This document shows positions 1-11,008 of a stretch of 64,000 nt of DNA, piece by piece. The stretch covers positions 16,768,934 through 16,832,933 of the forward strand of contig OZ024735.1 of assembly GCA_964016875.1 (NCBI GenBank), read 5' to 3'. The first letter of the stretch is position 1. The number at the start of each line of letters is the position of its first letter. Origin of the DNA: Fallopia convolvulus (lineage: Eukaryota > Streptophyta > Magnoliopsida > Caryophyllales > Polygonaceae). The notes under the pieces are model-generated. The model made no database searches and was not told the DNA's origin. It saw only the letters and a program-made list of their open reading frames with translations. Made by a program: the position numbers and the translations under genes.

Positions 1-2
1 GC

Positions 3-2827
3 AAGAGGTCCTTTAAAGTCATCTTTGACATTACAAGGGACCCAATTTGTGCTCAAATCCCAATCAACTACTCCTTTGGGGTGCTCCAATCCTCATTGGA
101 GAAGACTGCTACTAAGCGGATTCTAAAACTCCCTATTAAGCTTTCAAGCCATGAGGGTAAGATGTCCAAGACCGATCAAATTGGTCAAAAAAATGGCAAC
201 AAGCCCAACAACCAATTCAGTGGCACAAAGCCCAATTTTCATCAAGCCAGTGTCACTAGCACTCCAAGTGTTGGTGACAAAAAGCCTTTCACCAAAGTTC
301 CTAATGCACCTACCATCCAAGTCATAAAGACCAATGGTGGGATTGTCACAGCTTCCACTCAAACTTCCATCAATGCCAAAAAGGGGAACAAGTCAAAGAA
401 AAGGTGTGCAAGTAAGAATGGTTCAAGTTGTCGAGGGAAAAGGGCATTCAACAAGCTTGTTCCTTCTCCGGCCTTGGATCTTGCTAAGGAGACTCTTTGG
501 AAAGCCGCTAGAGATCTCATCTCACCAAAGAAGTCAATTGGTGTTTCTCAAGTCAACACTCCAAGGCAAATTTACATAGGGTCCATTCCTATGAATATTG
601 GAGGAGTTGAACAAGTCAATGCAATCTCTTCTTTCGAGGAAGTTCAACCAAAGGCCTTAGAGGTCAAAACAACTAAGCCTTCAAGATCCAACAACGATCA
701 AAAAGCTCAACAAGCTGGCCAAGTTGCTCGGGTTCGTGTAAAAACAAGAGGTTCATCAAGGTGGACCTCTCAAATGACCAAACCTCAAACATGTACGAGC
801 CAAGTGACACAACTAAGCGCTAAAGCAACGTCATTTGTTGACATGGTTTCAAAACCACAAACTTTGACCGCTCCTATATTGAAAACTCAAGGAGTGATAA
901 AAGAAATCCCAAGTTCCCCATTGCGTGGAGACATGTCGTCTATTTTCCAAGAGAAAGAATTTCCACCTTTATCTTGGAAGGGAAGTAAAACAAAATTTAG
1001 CTTCCTAGATGAAATAGAAAACGCATCAGTTTTCGTGCCTGGTGTATCAACTATTGAAGAGCAACTTCAAGAGTTGCAAAAGAAGCTTGCTGAAAAAGAT
1101 GCTCAAATAGCCTCACTCATGGCTCGAGTCAATAATCAAGAAAATGAAAAAGACGAGAGCAAGCGAGGTCAAATGATGAAGGGCCAAGTAATGGCTCAAA
1201 CATCTCTCCTCAAGAAATCAAGGAGATGATTGCTCAAGGGTTTCGAGAATTTCAAGCAACACAAAATCCACCTATGCTTGGGTATAGAAAACCATATCCA
1301 ACATATTATGATGCAATTCCATTTCTCGCGGGCTATCAAAGACCAAAGTTTGATAAGTTTGATGGCATTCTTGGCTCGCCACATGAGCATCTTGCTCATG
1401 TTTACTCAGCTTATGGTGAAACTGCCTTAAGTGATGTCTTGTTAATAAGACAATTTGTCCAATCATTAAAAGGATCGGCCTTTACTTGGTACACTCAACT
1501 CCAACCAGGGTCGATCCAAACATGAGACGAGTTACAAAAGGCGTTCTTAGCTCAATTTGCAAGCTCAAAGGCAAAGGTCTCCATAATGGACCTCGCAAAC
1601 ACCTTCCAAGGACCAAATGAGCTCGCTAATGATTTCATCACTAGGTGGCGAAGTTTAAGACTTCAATGCCATGAAAAACTAAGTGAAAAAGCATGCGTTC
1701 AAATGTGTACCAACAACTTGCTTCCAGAGGTAACAATACATGTTGGTAGCGTCGAGCCTCATTCTTTTAGTGGTTTGGTGTCTAAGGCATGCAACGTTGA
1801 AAAACAACTTGCTCGGCGAAAGCAAGGATTTAATTATCCTGAATCAAGTAAAGTTGAAGAAGAAGATGATGAGGAGGAGGAGTCACAAAATCAAGAAGAC
1901 TCTATGGCGACTTTCATCAAACCTAATGACAAAACCTCAACCAAGAGTAGCTTCAAGGCTCAAGATAAATGGAAAGTCAAAGAATTTGCCAACAGACTAA
2001 CTCTTCAGGAAAGAAAACAAAAGAAGTATCCTTTCGACGATGATGATGTCGAAGGGATATTTGAAGATTTGATGGCCGCCAAGATTTTGACACTTCAAAA
2101 GCCAAAAAGGCCAAATGAAGTTGACATGAAGGATAATCCAAATTATTGTCCTTACCATCGACTCGTAAGTCATCCAATCAAGGACTGTTACGTCTTCAAA
2201 GATGTAATAGAGAAAATGATTAAAAGAGGAGAGATAGAAATTGAGGGGGTAACATCAACAACTCCAATAGTTACATCAAATACCATTTTTATGGTAGATG
2301 TTTCTGGGGCCGTCCCCACAATCCAAAAATCTCTTCAAATATGTGACTTGTTAGTCCCTAAAAGGTTTCTTAAGGATGACTCAAAAAGCGATGATTCAGA
2401 GGTCGCTCAATGTTGCTTGACCTCGTCAATCTACATTTGTGAAGAAAACCAATCGAATGTTGACGAGATGCTTGCCAAGAACATACAAATTTCCCAAGAA
2501 GGAGGATTTCTAACTGCGAGTGTCAAAGAGTCAACAAAAATGGAGTCAAATGAGCTAAACACAATCTCAAAGGATAAATAAGCAATGCCTCGAGTGTCAA
2601 TGTTTCAAAGACTCACAACAAGCTCAACATCTAAGCGCAATGTATTTGAAAGGCTTTCCATTACTTCAAGAAGTCAAACATCCAAACCTTCGGTGTTTGA
2701 AAGGCTCAAAAAACCATGCAAACCAAAGAACAAGGCGATTCGAGTCAAGAACAACAAAAAGTGGAAGGTCAAGAACGAGAGATTAAAATCTCTAGTTCGC
2801 AAGTTTGAAAATGAAATGAACTCCTAA
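3..2827 (+). pseudogene. gag: Retrotransposon gag, broken
   Basis: The frame is already open at the left edge, so the start lies outside the window. A basic, Ser/Thr-rich N-terminal part runs to about 1205. It is followed by a retrotransposon gag domain with the typical KFDKFDG, DVLLIRQF and SLKGSAFTWY segments (about 1340-1490) and ITRWRSLRLQC (about 1636). A short Cys/His segment (NYCPYHRLVSHPIKDC) lies near 2140. The C-terminus carries repeated FERL/FQRL segments common in plant gag proteins. Three breaks are visible: a two-base shift in a TC repeat near 1205, a TGA at 1523-1525 where the family has Trp, and a TAA at 2579-2581. Gag would coat the element RNA; this copy cannot make a complete one. 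Confidence 0.8.
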
Positions 2828-2997
2828 GTCGGAGAAGTGAGATCGACGCCCATCCTAAGATAAAGAACATCTTGGAATTGACAGGGGGTATCGTCATCAA
2901 ATTCGTGTCTATGAAAAAGAAAAAAAGTTCAACACTTTGTCTTCAAGCTCGAAAGCCTCAAAGTGTTGGTTAAAAAACCCGAAGATGGATCTTCAGG

Positions 2998-3040
2998 AAC
3001 TACGTCAAGACTTGATCCCAACAAGGGTACGTAGGAAGTT
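2998..3040 (+). repeat. CTACG...CGTAGG hairpin, copy 1
   Basis: AACTACGTC pairs with the downstream GTACGTAGG.AGTT, and an inner CCC pairs with GGG. The same layout (AACTACG, CTTGATCC, a short loop, then GGTACGTAGG) recurs at 3308, 7567 and 7853. Confidence 0.6.
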
Positions 3041-3138
3041 CGATATCAAATTCAATATATCGGATCCAGTCGCAAACCTCAAAAACAAACATCAAAATTA
3101 AAAACCTTTACGCAAATGATAGTCGAGATAATTTGAGC

Positions 3139-3160
3139 AACCCTTCCTAGAAGGTGGGTT
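3139..3160 (+). repeat. AACCC...GGGTT hairpin, copy 1
   Basis: AACCC pairs with GGGTT around an inner CCTTC/GAAGG stem. A near-identical copy is at 3230-3251 and a shorter one at 8012-8030. The 8083-16460 element sits inside a further copy of this motif. Confidence 0.6.
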
Positions 3161-3229
3161 CAAGTTGTCTCGGTGATGCGCATAAAAAGGTTAAAAAAAG
3201 ATGTACATGATAGTTGGGCTAATCTAGAC

Positions 3230-3251
3230 AACCCTTCCTAGAAGGTGGGTT
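3230..3251 (+). repeat. AACCC...GGGTT hairpin, copy 2
   Basis: This is the same stem as at 3139-3160, about 90 bases further on, and it is again followed by a CGC-containing stretch before the next CTACG hairpin. Confidence 0.6.
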
Positions 3252-3307
3252 TAGATCTAGTCCTCTAACGCATGTAAAAAACCATAAAATCAAATTGGTT
3301 CATAAAG

Positions 3308-3350
3308 AACTACGAACGGCTTGATCCCTCACAAAGGGGGTACGTAGGCA
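3308..3350 (+). repeat. CTACG...CGTAGG hairpin, copy 2
   Basis: This is the second copy of the hairpin at 2998. The loop differs and the inner stem is CCCT/AGGGGG, while the outer CTACG/CGTAG pairing is kept. That is the pattern expected if the fold matters. Confidence 0.55.
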
Positions 3351-5024
3351 ATCTAGTTCATCAAAATGCTAGATGCAGCCACAACAACAAACAAAACAAT
3401 TTCTTTCCAAAAATAAGTAAATGAGAAATGATAAATCTACATCTATCGTAGTCGTTTGATCATTATCTCGACTACACAAAGAGAATATCAAATGTGGTCC
3501 GACGATAAGAGCTTAGCTATGCTATTTGTTGAAAAAAAGCCTAGTGCTAAATTAAAAGAGGGAAGAAAAGATACATTTTCAAAAGATGTTCTCAAGATGA
3601 GAAAAAAGAAGTTTCAAGTTAAATTCAATAGACCTCAATCATCCAACTCAAATGCGATGATTGATCCATGTCTTACCAACCAAAAATATTCCTTTCAAGG
3701 AAACATCACCAAATCTCCTCAAAATTCCAAAAACCAAGTTTTCTTCTCTCAAAAGTTTCAAACTGCCAAAAACAAAACCATTGATGTCCCATTCTAGATA
3801 AAAAGACAAAAAACTTGTTGACCTATATCATTTTCATATATGGTCATTCAAAACCCTCAAATTCAAAAAAAAGTGGTCACTAAATCTTGTGGCGTAAATT
3901 GGTATGGGTACATGATACAAATTCATCTTTTATGAAGGAAGCCAAAATTTCAAACCATGTAGCACAAAGCTCTAAGAAAATCCTTGTTCACCAAGAACAC
4001 CTTTAAATCCAAATTGACCCAAAGTCCTATATCTAAATCGGCATGAAACTCCAAGTTCAAAGCCAAACCAAACAAGGAAAAACATTCCAAATTCTCCTAT
4101 GCTCATACCGCCATACCATTTCAATGGTCACCAAAAAATCTTCACATGGACCATGTTCCCCGTGTGATAAAATTTCAATGGGACGATATATGTTCCTATC
4201 TTCTTCGGACCAAAATCCAAATCAAATACTTTCTTGAAAAAATTGTCTTGAAAGACAAAGACGAACTTTGAACGTGTTCAAGTTTTCACACGCACAAAGT
4301 TCGGGGGGTAACTGTTGAGGGGTAAAATTTAATAAAATCACGATCACCCCCATAAGTGTTATGAAAATGAATTATAAAACATAAGTGTGATTAATTTTCA
4401 CTTAAAATGACAAGAAAATTAAAATTGGAAAATAGGGCCTTATAAATTCAAAGCCTAAAAGCTTACTCAAGGCCCAAAATCTTATCTAGATATATGGATT
4501 TGCATTAAAAAAATAATTATATTGAAAGGGAAGTTACCAAATTGCAACTTCCGGTGCACAACTGCACATGAATTAAGGATTTTGGAATTGAATTAAAAAA
4601 AAAAAGAAATAGTGGGATAGAAGTGCATGTAGTGGTTATTAAACAAAAGGCCATCACTCTACTATATAGGGAAGTATCAAACAAGCCCTTTGATTTTACC
4701 CCCTGCACAATTCAAAATCCTACATCTACAAACCCACCTTGATTTCTTCTGCTTCTTCTTTATCTACGTTTCCATCTACAAACAAAACAAGACATGAAGG
4801 AGTTACAAAAGAAATCCAAAGCCAAAAATAGCCAGCACTCTCTTTTCTTTGTCGACCCCCACTGTAAAATTGAACCCTCTTTCCAAATCAAGCAAAAAAA
4901 AAGAGAGAGCAGTAGAGAAAAGGTAGCATGGAGTTCTTTTATTTCTCCCTCTTTCCATTCTCAAGGTATTCATGATTGATAACCCTAATCCCGCTCGTGA
5001 GACTCTAGTTAGAGTCTTACATAT

Positions 5025-6347
5025 TGATACGCTCTAGATTAGTATGGTTATCTCTTGTATTTTAGGCATGATTTGAGTGTGTTTAGGTTAGTTTTGAGCA
5101 TAATTGTAATATGAAGACCGAATACACGATTTGAAGAATTGCAAGAGTTTTGAAGACAAGTGTTGATTTGGAGTTGTTTTGACGCCATTTTCTTGTAACA
5201 TATCGTTCGGGAGCTACGGTGATCGGATGAAGCTGAATTTGGTATCATTGGAAAGCTAACTCGAAGAGCTACAATTCCTGTAATTATGGCGAGTTCAAAT
5301 TCCAACTCTATGAGGGTCAAAACTACCTCCGAAGTTGACACCAGAAAGCTGTTAGAAGACCCGCCACTGCGGCCTAGTACCCGCGCCCGTGATGTTGGCC
5401 TTATCCGCGAGGATGGAGAGACGCAGAAGACCCGCGCCCACGGCTATGGACCCGCGCTCGCAGGTGGCGAGTTTCAGCGCCGACTTCGTTTATTTTATCT
5501 TATGTTTTTTATTTTATCTTTAGTATTTAGTTTTATTCGGTTGTTTCTAGTATTTAAGACCTAGTTTCGTATTCAGTTGAGGAGAGCCTCTTTTTAGTTT
5601 TAACCTAGAGTTTCTTTCAGTTTTTATGGAGAGCTAACCCTTTGGGGTTTGTTCGAAGGTGAAGCTCTGATGTATGAACTCGTGAGGTTTTGGTAATTGA
5701 TTTCTATCCTTTGGTTAATATTAATTCTCTTGTGCTTCATTATATGAATGTTGATTGATTCTGCATGAGTAGCTAACTTGTTGAATTGACTGATTTTCTA
5801 CTGTTGGATTAGATTTGGACCGTGGACAAATCTGTTCTGTGAAAACAACTTAGAACTTAGTTTTGTTGTCTATGCAACTAGGTTTTAAGAAGAGAATTGA
5901 TTATAAGTTATTTCAATCGACTCGTAGCTTGGTTGTCTTGACTTGTATCCTACATATCCTTGTTCTCTATGCTAATTCTAGGTTAAGCGTCCTTGCCTAG
6001 GGTTAAAGAATTGCTTGGACCGTGCACTTGCGATTGCTAATGATTAGGATAGGAATTAACCATAGGTGTAAAAGGAATCAGTGGATGAATCTGTGATCGA
6101 ATGATTATTTCAGAGTGGATCTTTTGAATAAACTTGTTTCTCTATTGTTTTGTTTGATGGTTTGTTATTTGTTTCTTAGTTTAGTTTAGTTTAGATCTTT
6201 CTCTTGATTTCCCCCTGTCTTTAGTTGGTAAAAATATTGATACTAGAAGCCGCAAGTTCTCTAGGGTACGACCCCGACTTACTCGCTATACTAGCTTGTA
6301 TTAGGTTAATTATCTTTGTTCTTGGCATAACGACCTAGGTCGAGTCA
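5025..6347 (+). mobile_element. Solo LTR with TSD CATAT
   Basis: The segment begins TGATACGC and ends GGTCGAGTCA, and is flanked on both sides by CATAT (5020-5024 and 6348-6352). That is the 5-bp duplication expected of an LTR-element insertion. There is no internal domain, so unequal recombination between two LTRs has probably removed it. The right part holds a segment (about 6250-6290) typical of Athila/Tat-type LTR ends. Positions about 5150-5290 match, in reverse, a module inside the solo LTR at 18973-20531. The short open frame at 5286-5564 is a by-product of this non-coding sequence. Confidence 0.85.
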
Positions 6348-6408
6348 CATATGGACCTGGATTTGGTATCATTTCATGGAGATTCTTTGGGAGTCCCTTT
6401 GATAAAAT

Positions 6409-6530
6409 TGGAACTAGTTAGTTCCTAAAATTCTCTTGAGTAGTCACTCGGCAATTCCTTTTGAAAGGAGTGTGATTGGAACTAGTTAGTTCCTAAAATT
6501 CTTTTGAGTAGTCACTCAGGATTTTAACAA
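6409..6530 (+). repeat. Two-copy 55-60-bp tandem repeat in the LTR
   Basis: Two near-identical units each contain the palindrome GGAACTAGTTAGTTCC followed by TAAAATTCT and GAGTAGTCACTC. They differ by a few bases. Confidence 0.7.
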
Positions 6531-7566
6531 AAAGAACTCCTACATGTGCGTAGTTACGTGTTGTAGGGTTCAACAAATTGGTAGTCTTAATTAAGAGCCA
6601 AGAGATTAATTAATCTCACACGCATAAAGCCTTCAAAACAAGGGGAACCTCTGCTCAAATTTTACCAGCCTAAATTACAAAGGTCTTTGGTTTAGAGTAA
6701 TTAAAGAAAATTGTTAAAGTTGACATGGACTTAAAAAAAACTCCATGAAAGAGGCGTAAATGGGCACAGTGGTTTGGAATAAAGGAACTGATCAAAAAGT
6801 ATTCATTGGACCAGTTTCATCAAAAAAATTAGGAAGGAAAAGAAAACATACAGTACAATGGCACTTAACTAAAACATAGGTGTACTGTCAACTTTGATCC
6901 CAGAAAGATAACAAAATGGTTCAAATGTTAGGCTTACAAAATAAAACTCTAATAAAAAAAACAACAAACCTGCAAAGTGCGCAGAGAAATTGGACTGAGT
7001 GAACAAAAATAATAATAAGAAAAAGCTCCTAGTGATGTGATATGTCAAGCAAAAGGACTAACACACAAGTTAGCTTGAAGGAGTAAAATTCTCACTTACA
7101 AATTCATTTCTTTGCAATGAAAGAAATGTGCAGGGAGAATTAAATTAAAATTGGATTTAAAAAAATGTAAATCCAAGTTTCACAAACAAAATCTCGTATT
7201 AAAAGGAATTTCCTTTTCAAAAAAACTTGATCACCAAACTGAAAACAAGATAAAATCCGGTTAATCAAGCCTTTAAGGCAATTAATCTCATGCTAATGTG
7301 CACAAAATTTGAGCACATAGAAAATGAGTACGCACCATCGCGTGGATGTTGGGGTGTCGTCAAATGAAATCCCAAGTTTGGTGTAATTACTAACTTGACC
7401 CATCAAATAAAGTATTTACAAAATTGACCTACTAAAAATATTTTCAATCAAATTATGGCTAACCTAAATTTAGACTATATAATGCACAAAGCTTGGTCCA
7501 AAAATTTTTTAGTCATAATTAAAATTGGGTCAACAAATCAAATCCACTACAAGTGTTCTCATCCAG

Positions 7567-7608
7567 AACTACGTAAAGACTTGACGCCTTCAAAAGGCTA
7601 CGTAGGTA
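7567..7608 (+). repeat. CTACG...CGTAGG hairpin, copy 3
   Basis: AACTACG and CGTAGGTAAC flank an inner GCCTT/AAGGC stem. Compared with copies 1 and 2, the inner bases have changed on both sides and still pair. Confidence 0.55.
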
Positions 7609-7852
7609 ACTCGATATCAAATTTAATATATATCGAGCTCAGTCACCAAATTACAAATTAAACCGTTAAAGAGATCAAGACTAATCAAATAGTCAAGCTC
7701 AAAGCATAATTAATTAATTATGCATGCATGACCTATATCCTCAAAATTATTTTGTGACTAATATAAAACTAGGATCATTTAAGGCATGAAGCTTGATCTA
7801 AAGATTATTGGTTACAATTAATTCGGGTCATAAAATTAAAACTGCTTTTAAG

Positions 7853-7893
7853 AACTACGTATGATTTGATCCTTTTAAAGAGGTACGTAGGAA
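7853..7893 (+). repeat. CTACG...CGTAGG hairpin, copy 4
   Basis: AACTACGTA and TACGTAGG flank an inner CCTTTT/AAAGAGG stem. This is the fourth copy of the arrangement. Confidence 0.5.
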
Positions 7894-8082
7894 ACTCAAT
7901 AAAAAAGCAAAAACGCACATCGAGTTCAATCACAACACCAAATCAAGCTAAAATTTCCAAATCCAAAAACGCACTAAAATAATTGTGCACGCCAAATGCG
8001 AATGACTAGATCACCCTTAGAAGGTGGGTTTAGTACCATTCGCGTCATGCAAATGACAGTCGGAGTTGTCTAGGCAACCCTT

Positions 8083-9458
8083 TGACGAGCACTTTTACGT
8101 CGCTATAAAAGCACTGTCAAAGAAAATTCCTAACTTCCTAACCTTAGCAAAGTGGAAGTAAGGGTCGAACCCACAAAGACTCGGAATATTTGTATTTAAG
8201 TAATATTACTAAATTAAAGGGGGATTTTGTGATTATAAACTAAAAATCTAAGTAATTAAAACTAATTAAAACAAAGCAAGTAAAGTGATTTAAGATTCAA
8301 ATATGGAGAAAAGCGTCCAACTAGTTTCGTATCCGTTGCATACATGAGATTTGATCCTTGATTATCCTTATTTCAATTTCCCTTGACTAATCTAATGTGA
8401 ATTTATGAATTCAAGCTTAATGTGGTTGTTAATATACACCGTCTTTAACAACCTTTTAACCAATTAACTTAGAAAACCTTCTATGTTAAGTTGATCATGC
8501 AATTAAGTTCAAAGCACTCAATAGAGACAATAATTCATGAATTCCACCGTCTATTCATGACGTCTTGTGATTAAATTCTCCGCCTTTGATTAACCTTATT
8601 CCACCGTCTATAAGTTTAATCAAAGGATTCATCCATGAATAATCAAATTCCACCGTCTATTTAATTATTCTAGTTGTAGTTCAACCTAGAAGTAAAATAG
8701 GTGGCCAATCTATTATAATCCTAAGTGAATTTAATCAATTAAGCACGGAGAGATTCAATCTAGTCAAGGCAAACTAAAATAATTCAAACCTCACAAACAA
8801 TCATGCATACAACTTCAACTAACTAGTTGGACATGAGAAAATTAGCTAGACATCGTCATTGAAGAAAAATAAAACTTACAAGAGTCAAATTGATCTTCAA
8901 TCGCAAAGTTAGGGTTTTGTCTCCCACAAGTCTCCAAACTCAAAAACTTAGAACACACGAAATAATAGATAGCATAATATCCAAATAAACTTAAAGAAAG
9001 TATTTATATTATCTCTAAGAATATCCAAAAACATAAACTAAAGTCGGCCCACAAGATCTCGCAAAGCCCAATTTGGTGTCGCCGAAACGCGACGGAACGC
9101 GGTTTGCTCCTCCCCAGAGCGCGGTCGCGCTCTCCCGGATCTTCCGACGCTGACGTCGCAGCAAGTCGGCCCTTCAGAGCGCGGTCTTGACACTCGATCC
9201 GCGGTTTAGCCCTTCGCTCTTGTCTTGTAATTTTGCCTCGGATCTTCACTTCAACGCTTCCTATGCATCCCGAGGTTCCGTCCCAAGCTTGCATCCACCG
9301 TCTTCCACCTTCCGACCTACAAATATGCACAAAGACGCGTAGATTCCAAACTAAACGAAAATAAAACCTAAACTAAAACTTAGAACGAAATCCTAGCTAA
9401 AAATGCATATAACGGGAATAAAAACATGCTCTAAAGCTTATACCTATATGCTCTATCA
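8083..9458 (-). repeat. 3' LTR of the minus-strand element
   Basis: It is 1376 bp, the same length as 15085-16460, with about 16 visible differences. Ten of these fall in about 105 bases (9070-9175). Open frames inside it (for example 9004-9330) are not genes. A diverged third copy is the solo LTR at 18973-20531. Confidence 0.85.
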
Positions 9459-11008
9459 AATTCCCCCATGCTTGAACCTTGCTTTTCCTCAAGCAAGACA
9501 TGGAATCAATCACACCACAAACAAGCAAGCCATGACTTCAATTCATTTTCAAGAAGCATAAACTTAACCATGAAATCTTTGCATACATTTATCAAAAGTT
9601 TCAAACCAAGCTATCAATCCATTCTAACCCTCACCAAGATATATGTGTTTGCACTCAACACTCAAGTGTTTAAAGGTATGTGTTTTCACTCAAAAATCAT
9701 CTTTGAATGCTAACTACCATATGCTTGCATCAGTGCACTAAATCTCCACCACGAATGTTCAAATGCACAACATAAATCATGAGGTCTTTCTCAAGGTTGT
9801 AATGGGGCCAAGGTATAGACAAGTAGGCAGGAATCATTATTTGGCCATGTGGTGCTAAATCCGGGAACTAGAATCAACTAAAAACCCGAATTACATCAAC
9901 ACTCACTTCTCAAAACTTCCCAACTTACACTTCCCTTTTCTTCCATTACTTTCTTTTAAGCACTTCTTTCTTTTTCTCAACTTTCGATTTTTCTTACTTT
10001 CCACAAACCCAATTGAGATTCATTCTTCCTTTTCATTCTCCTCTCACAAGAACACTTTGCAATTTACACATACAACTCATCTCAATCAACCTTTCAAACC
10101 AACTTTACTTAAAGATTTTTCACTAAACTTCCCCAACATCCTTAAACTCTTTCAACACTTTTCACTTTGGACATTCCCTTCTATTACACCTTTCACACTT
10201 TCTCACAACCCCAAAGTACACAAATAACCCACAAAATTCCCCTAGTCAAATCCTAATTCCCGGATGAGAGTCAAGCTTATTCGGCTAGGATCAATTTTTG
10301 TGGAGCTAACAAACAAGGCTAAAGCTCAAAAACAATGGGCCTACAAAAACAAAGGTATAATGTAGGGTGGATAAGGATATATATGAGCTAAAGAAAATTT
10401 GCCTCAATCACTTTTACATCATGCATTCAAATCATATAAGGTGGCCTCGAAAAGAATCTAAACGCAAGTTCTAGAGTTAAAACAAGCAAAGAGATACACT
10501 CAAGAATTTCATGCAAAATTGGCATGTAAAGGCTCAAAAGAATTCTCCCAAGCCAAATTTTTGGTTAGAACTTCATAACTAGCTCAAATTCTCACTTTCA
10601 TGCATACTCCTTCATAATTAAGCAATTCTTATTTAGAACTTCCATCATAAACTTAACAAGTTATGGGATATGAAATCATGCTCACTATTCAAACAAGTGG
10701 TTCCAAGGGGAAAATTGAATCCTAAATGCAAACAAACCATTTTTTTTTTCAAATTTTCTGATTTTTTTCATATTTTTAGTGGATTTTTCAAACTTTTAAT
10801 CAATGCATACAAAAATATAAACATGCACATGCAACTACATGATCTAACTAAAACCAAGTTCTCATGACAAAATAAATAATCCCCTTCCCCCATGCTTAAA
10901 CATTACTTTGTCCCCAAAGTAAGAAAAAACATAAGAGTAAAAGAAAACTGACCTCATCACAAGAACTTGTCAAACTCGGGAATCTACTCTGATGGTGGTG
11001 GTGGTGGT
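9459..11008 (-). other. Internal non-coding part of the minus-strand element with polypurine tract
   Basis: CATGCTTGAACC and other low-complexity C/T-rich sequence fill this stretch. The polypurine tract (GGGGGAATT on the minus strand) abuts the LTR at 9459. The last three codons and stop of the gag-like ORF lie at the right end, in a CCA repeat (10990-11008). No other protein is recognisable. Confidence 0.5.

Larger units (their letters stand above)
2828..4312 (+). other. Non-coding internal region and polypurine tract of the gag-only element
   Basis: No conserved protein is visible here. The open frame at 3456-3797 is low-complexity Lys/Ser/Asn and resembles no known domain. The stretch holds two copies each of two hairpin-forming motifs, listed separately. 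It ends in a G-rich run, a polypurine tract that would prime plus-strand DNA synthesis at the adjacent LTR start. Confidence 0.5.
1..6575 (+). mobile_element. Gag-only Ty3/gypsy-type LTR element, 5' end off window
   Basis: The parts run in order: a broken gag frame (to 2827), about 1.5 kb of non-coding sequence with repeated hairpins, a G-rich polypurine tract ending just before 4313, and a 3' LTR (4313-6575). No protease, reverse transcriptase, RNase H or integrase can be read between gag and the tract, so this copy could move only with help from another element. The 5' LTR and primer-binding site lie outside the window. Seen: gag, the tract and LTR termini that are inverted copies of each other (TGTTGA / TCAACA). 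Inferred: a non-autonomous gag-only derivative of a Ty3/gypsy lineage. Confidence 0.75.
4313..6575 (+). repeat. 3' LTR of the gag-only element, split by a solo LTR
   Basis: It begins TGTTGAGG directly after the G-rich polypurine tract and ends GGTTCAACA, so the termini are inverted copies in the usual TG...CA form. Without the foreign solo LTR at 5025-6347 and its duplicated CATAT, about 935 bp remain. An internal 55-bp tandem duplication lies near its end (6409-6530). The matching 5' LTR is outside the window, so its boundaries rest on terminal symmetry and the polypurine tract only. Confidence 0.7.
6576..8082 (+). other. Fragment of related retrotransposon non-coding sequence
   Basis: There is no gene. 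The sequence resembles 2828-4312: two more CTACG...CGTAGG hairpins (7567-7608, 7853-7893) and a shortened AACCC...GGGTT hairpin (8012-8030). It is interrupted at 8082 by the minus-strand element and resumes at 16461. It looks like the untranslated part of another copy of the same or a sister family. Confidence 0.55.
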
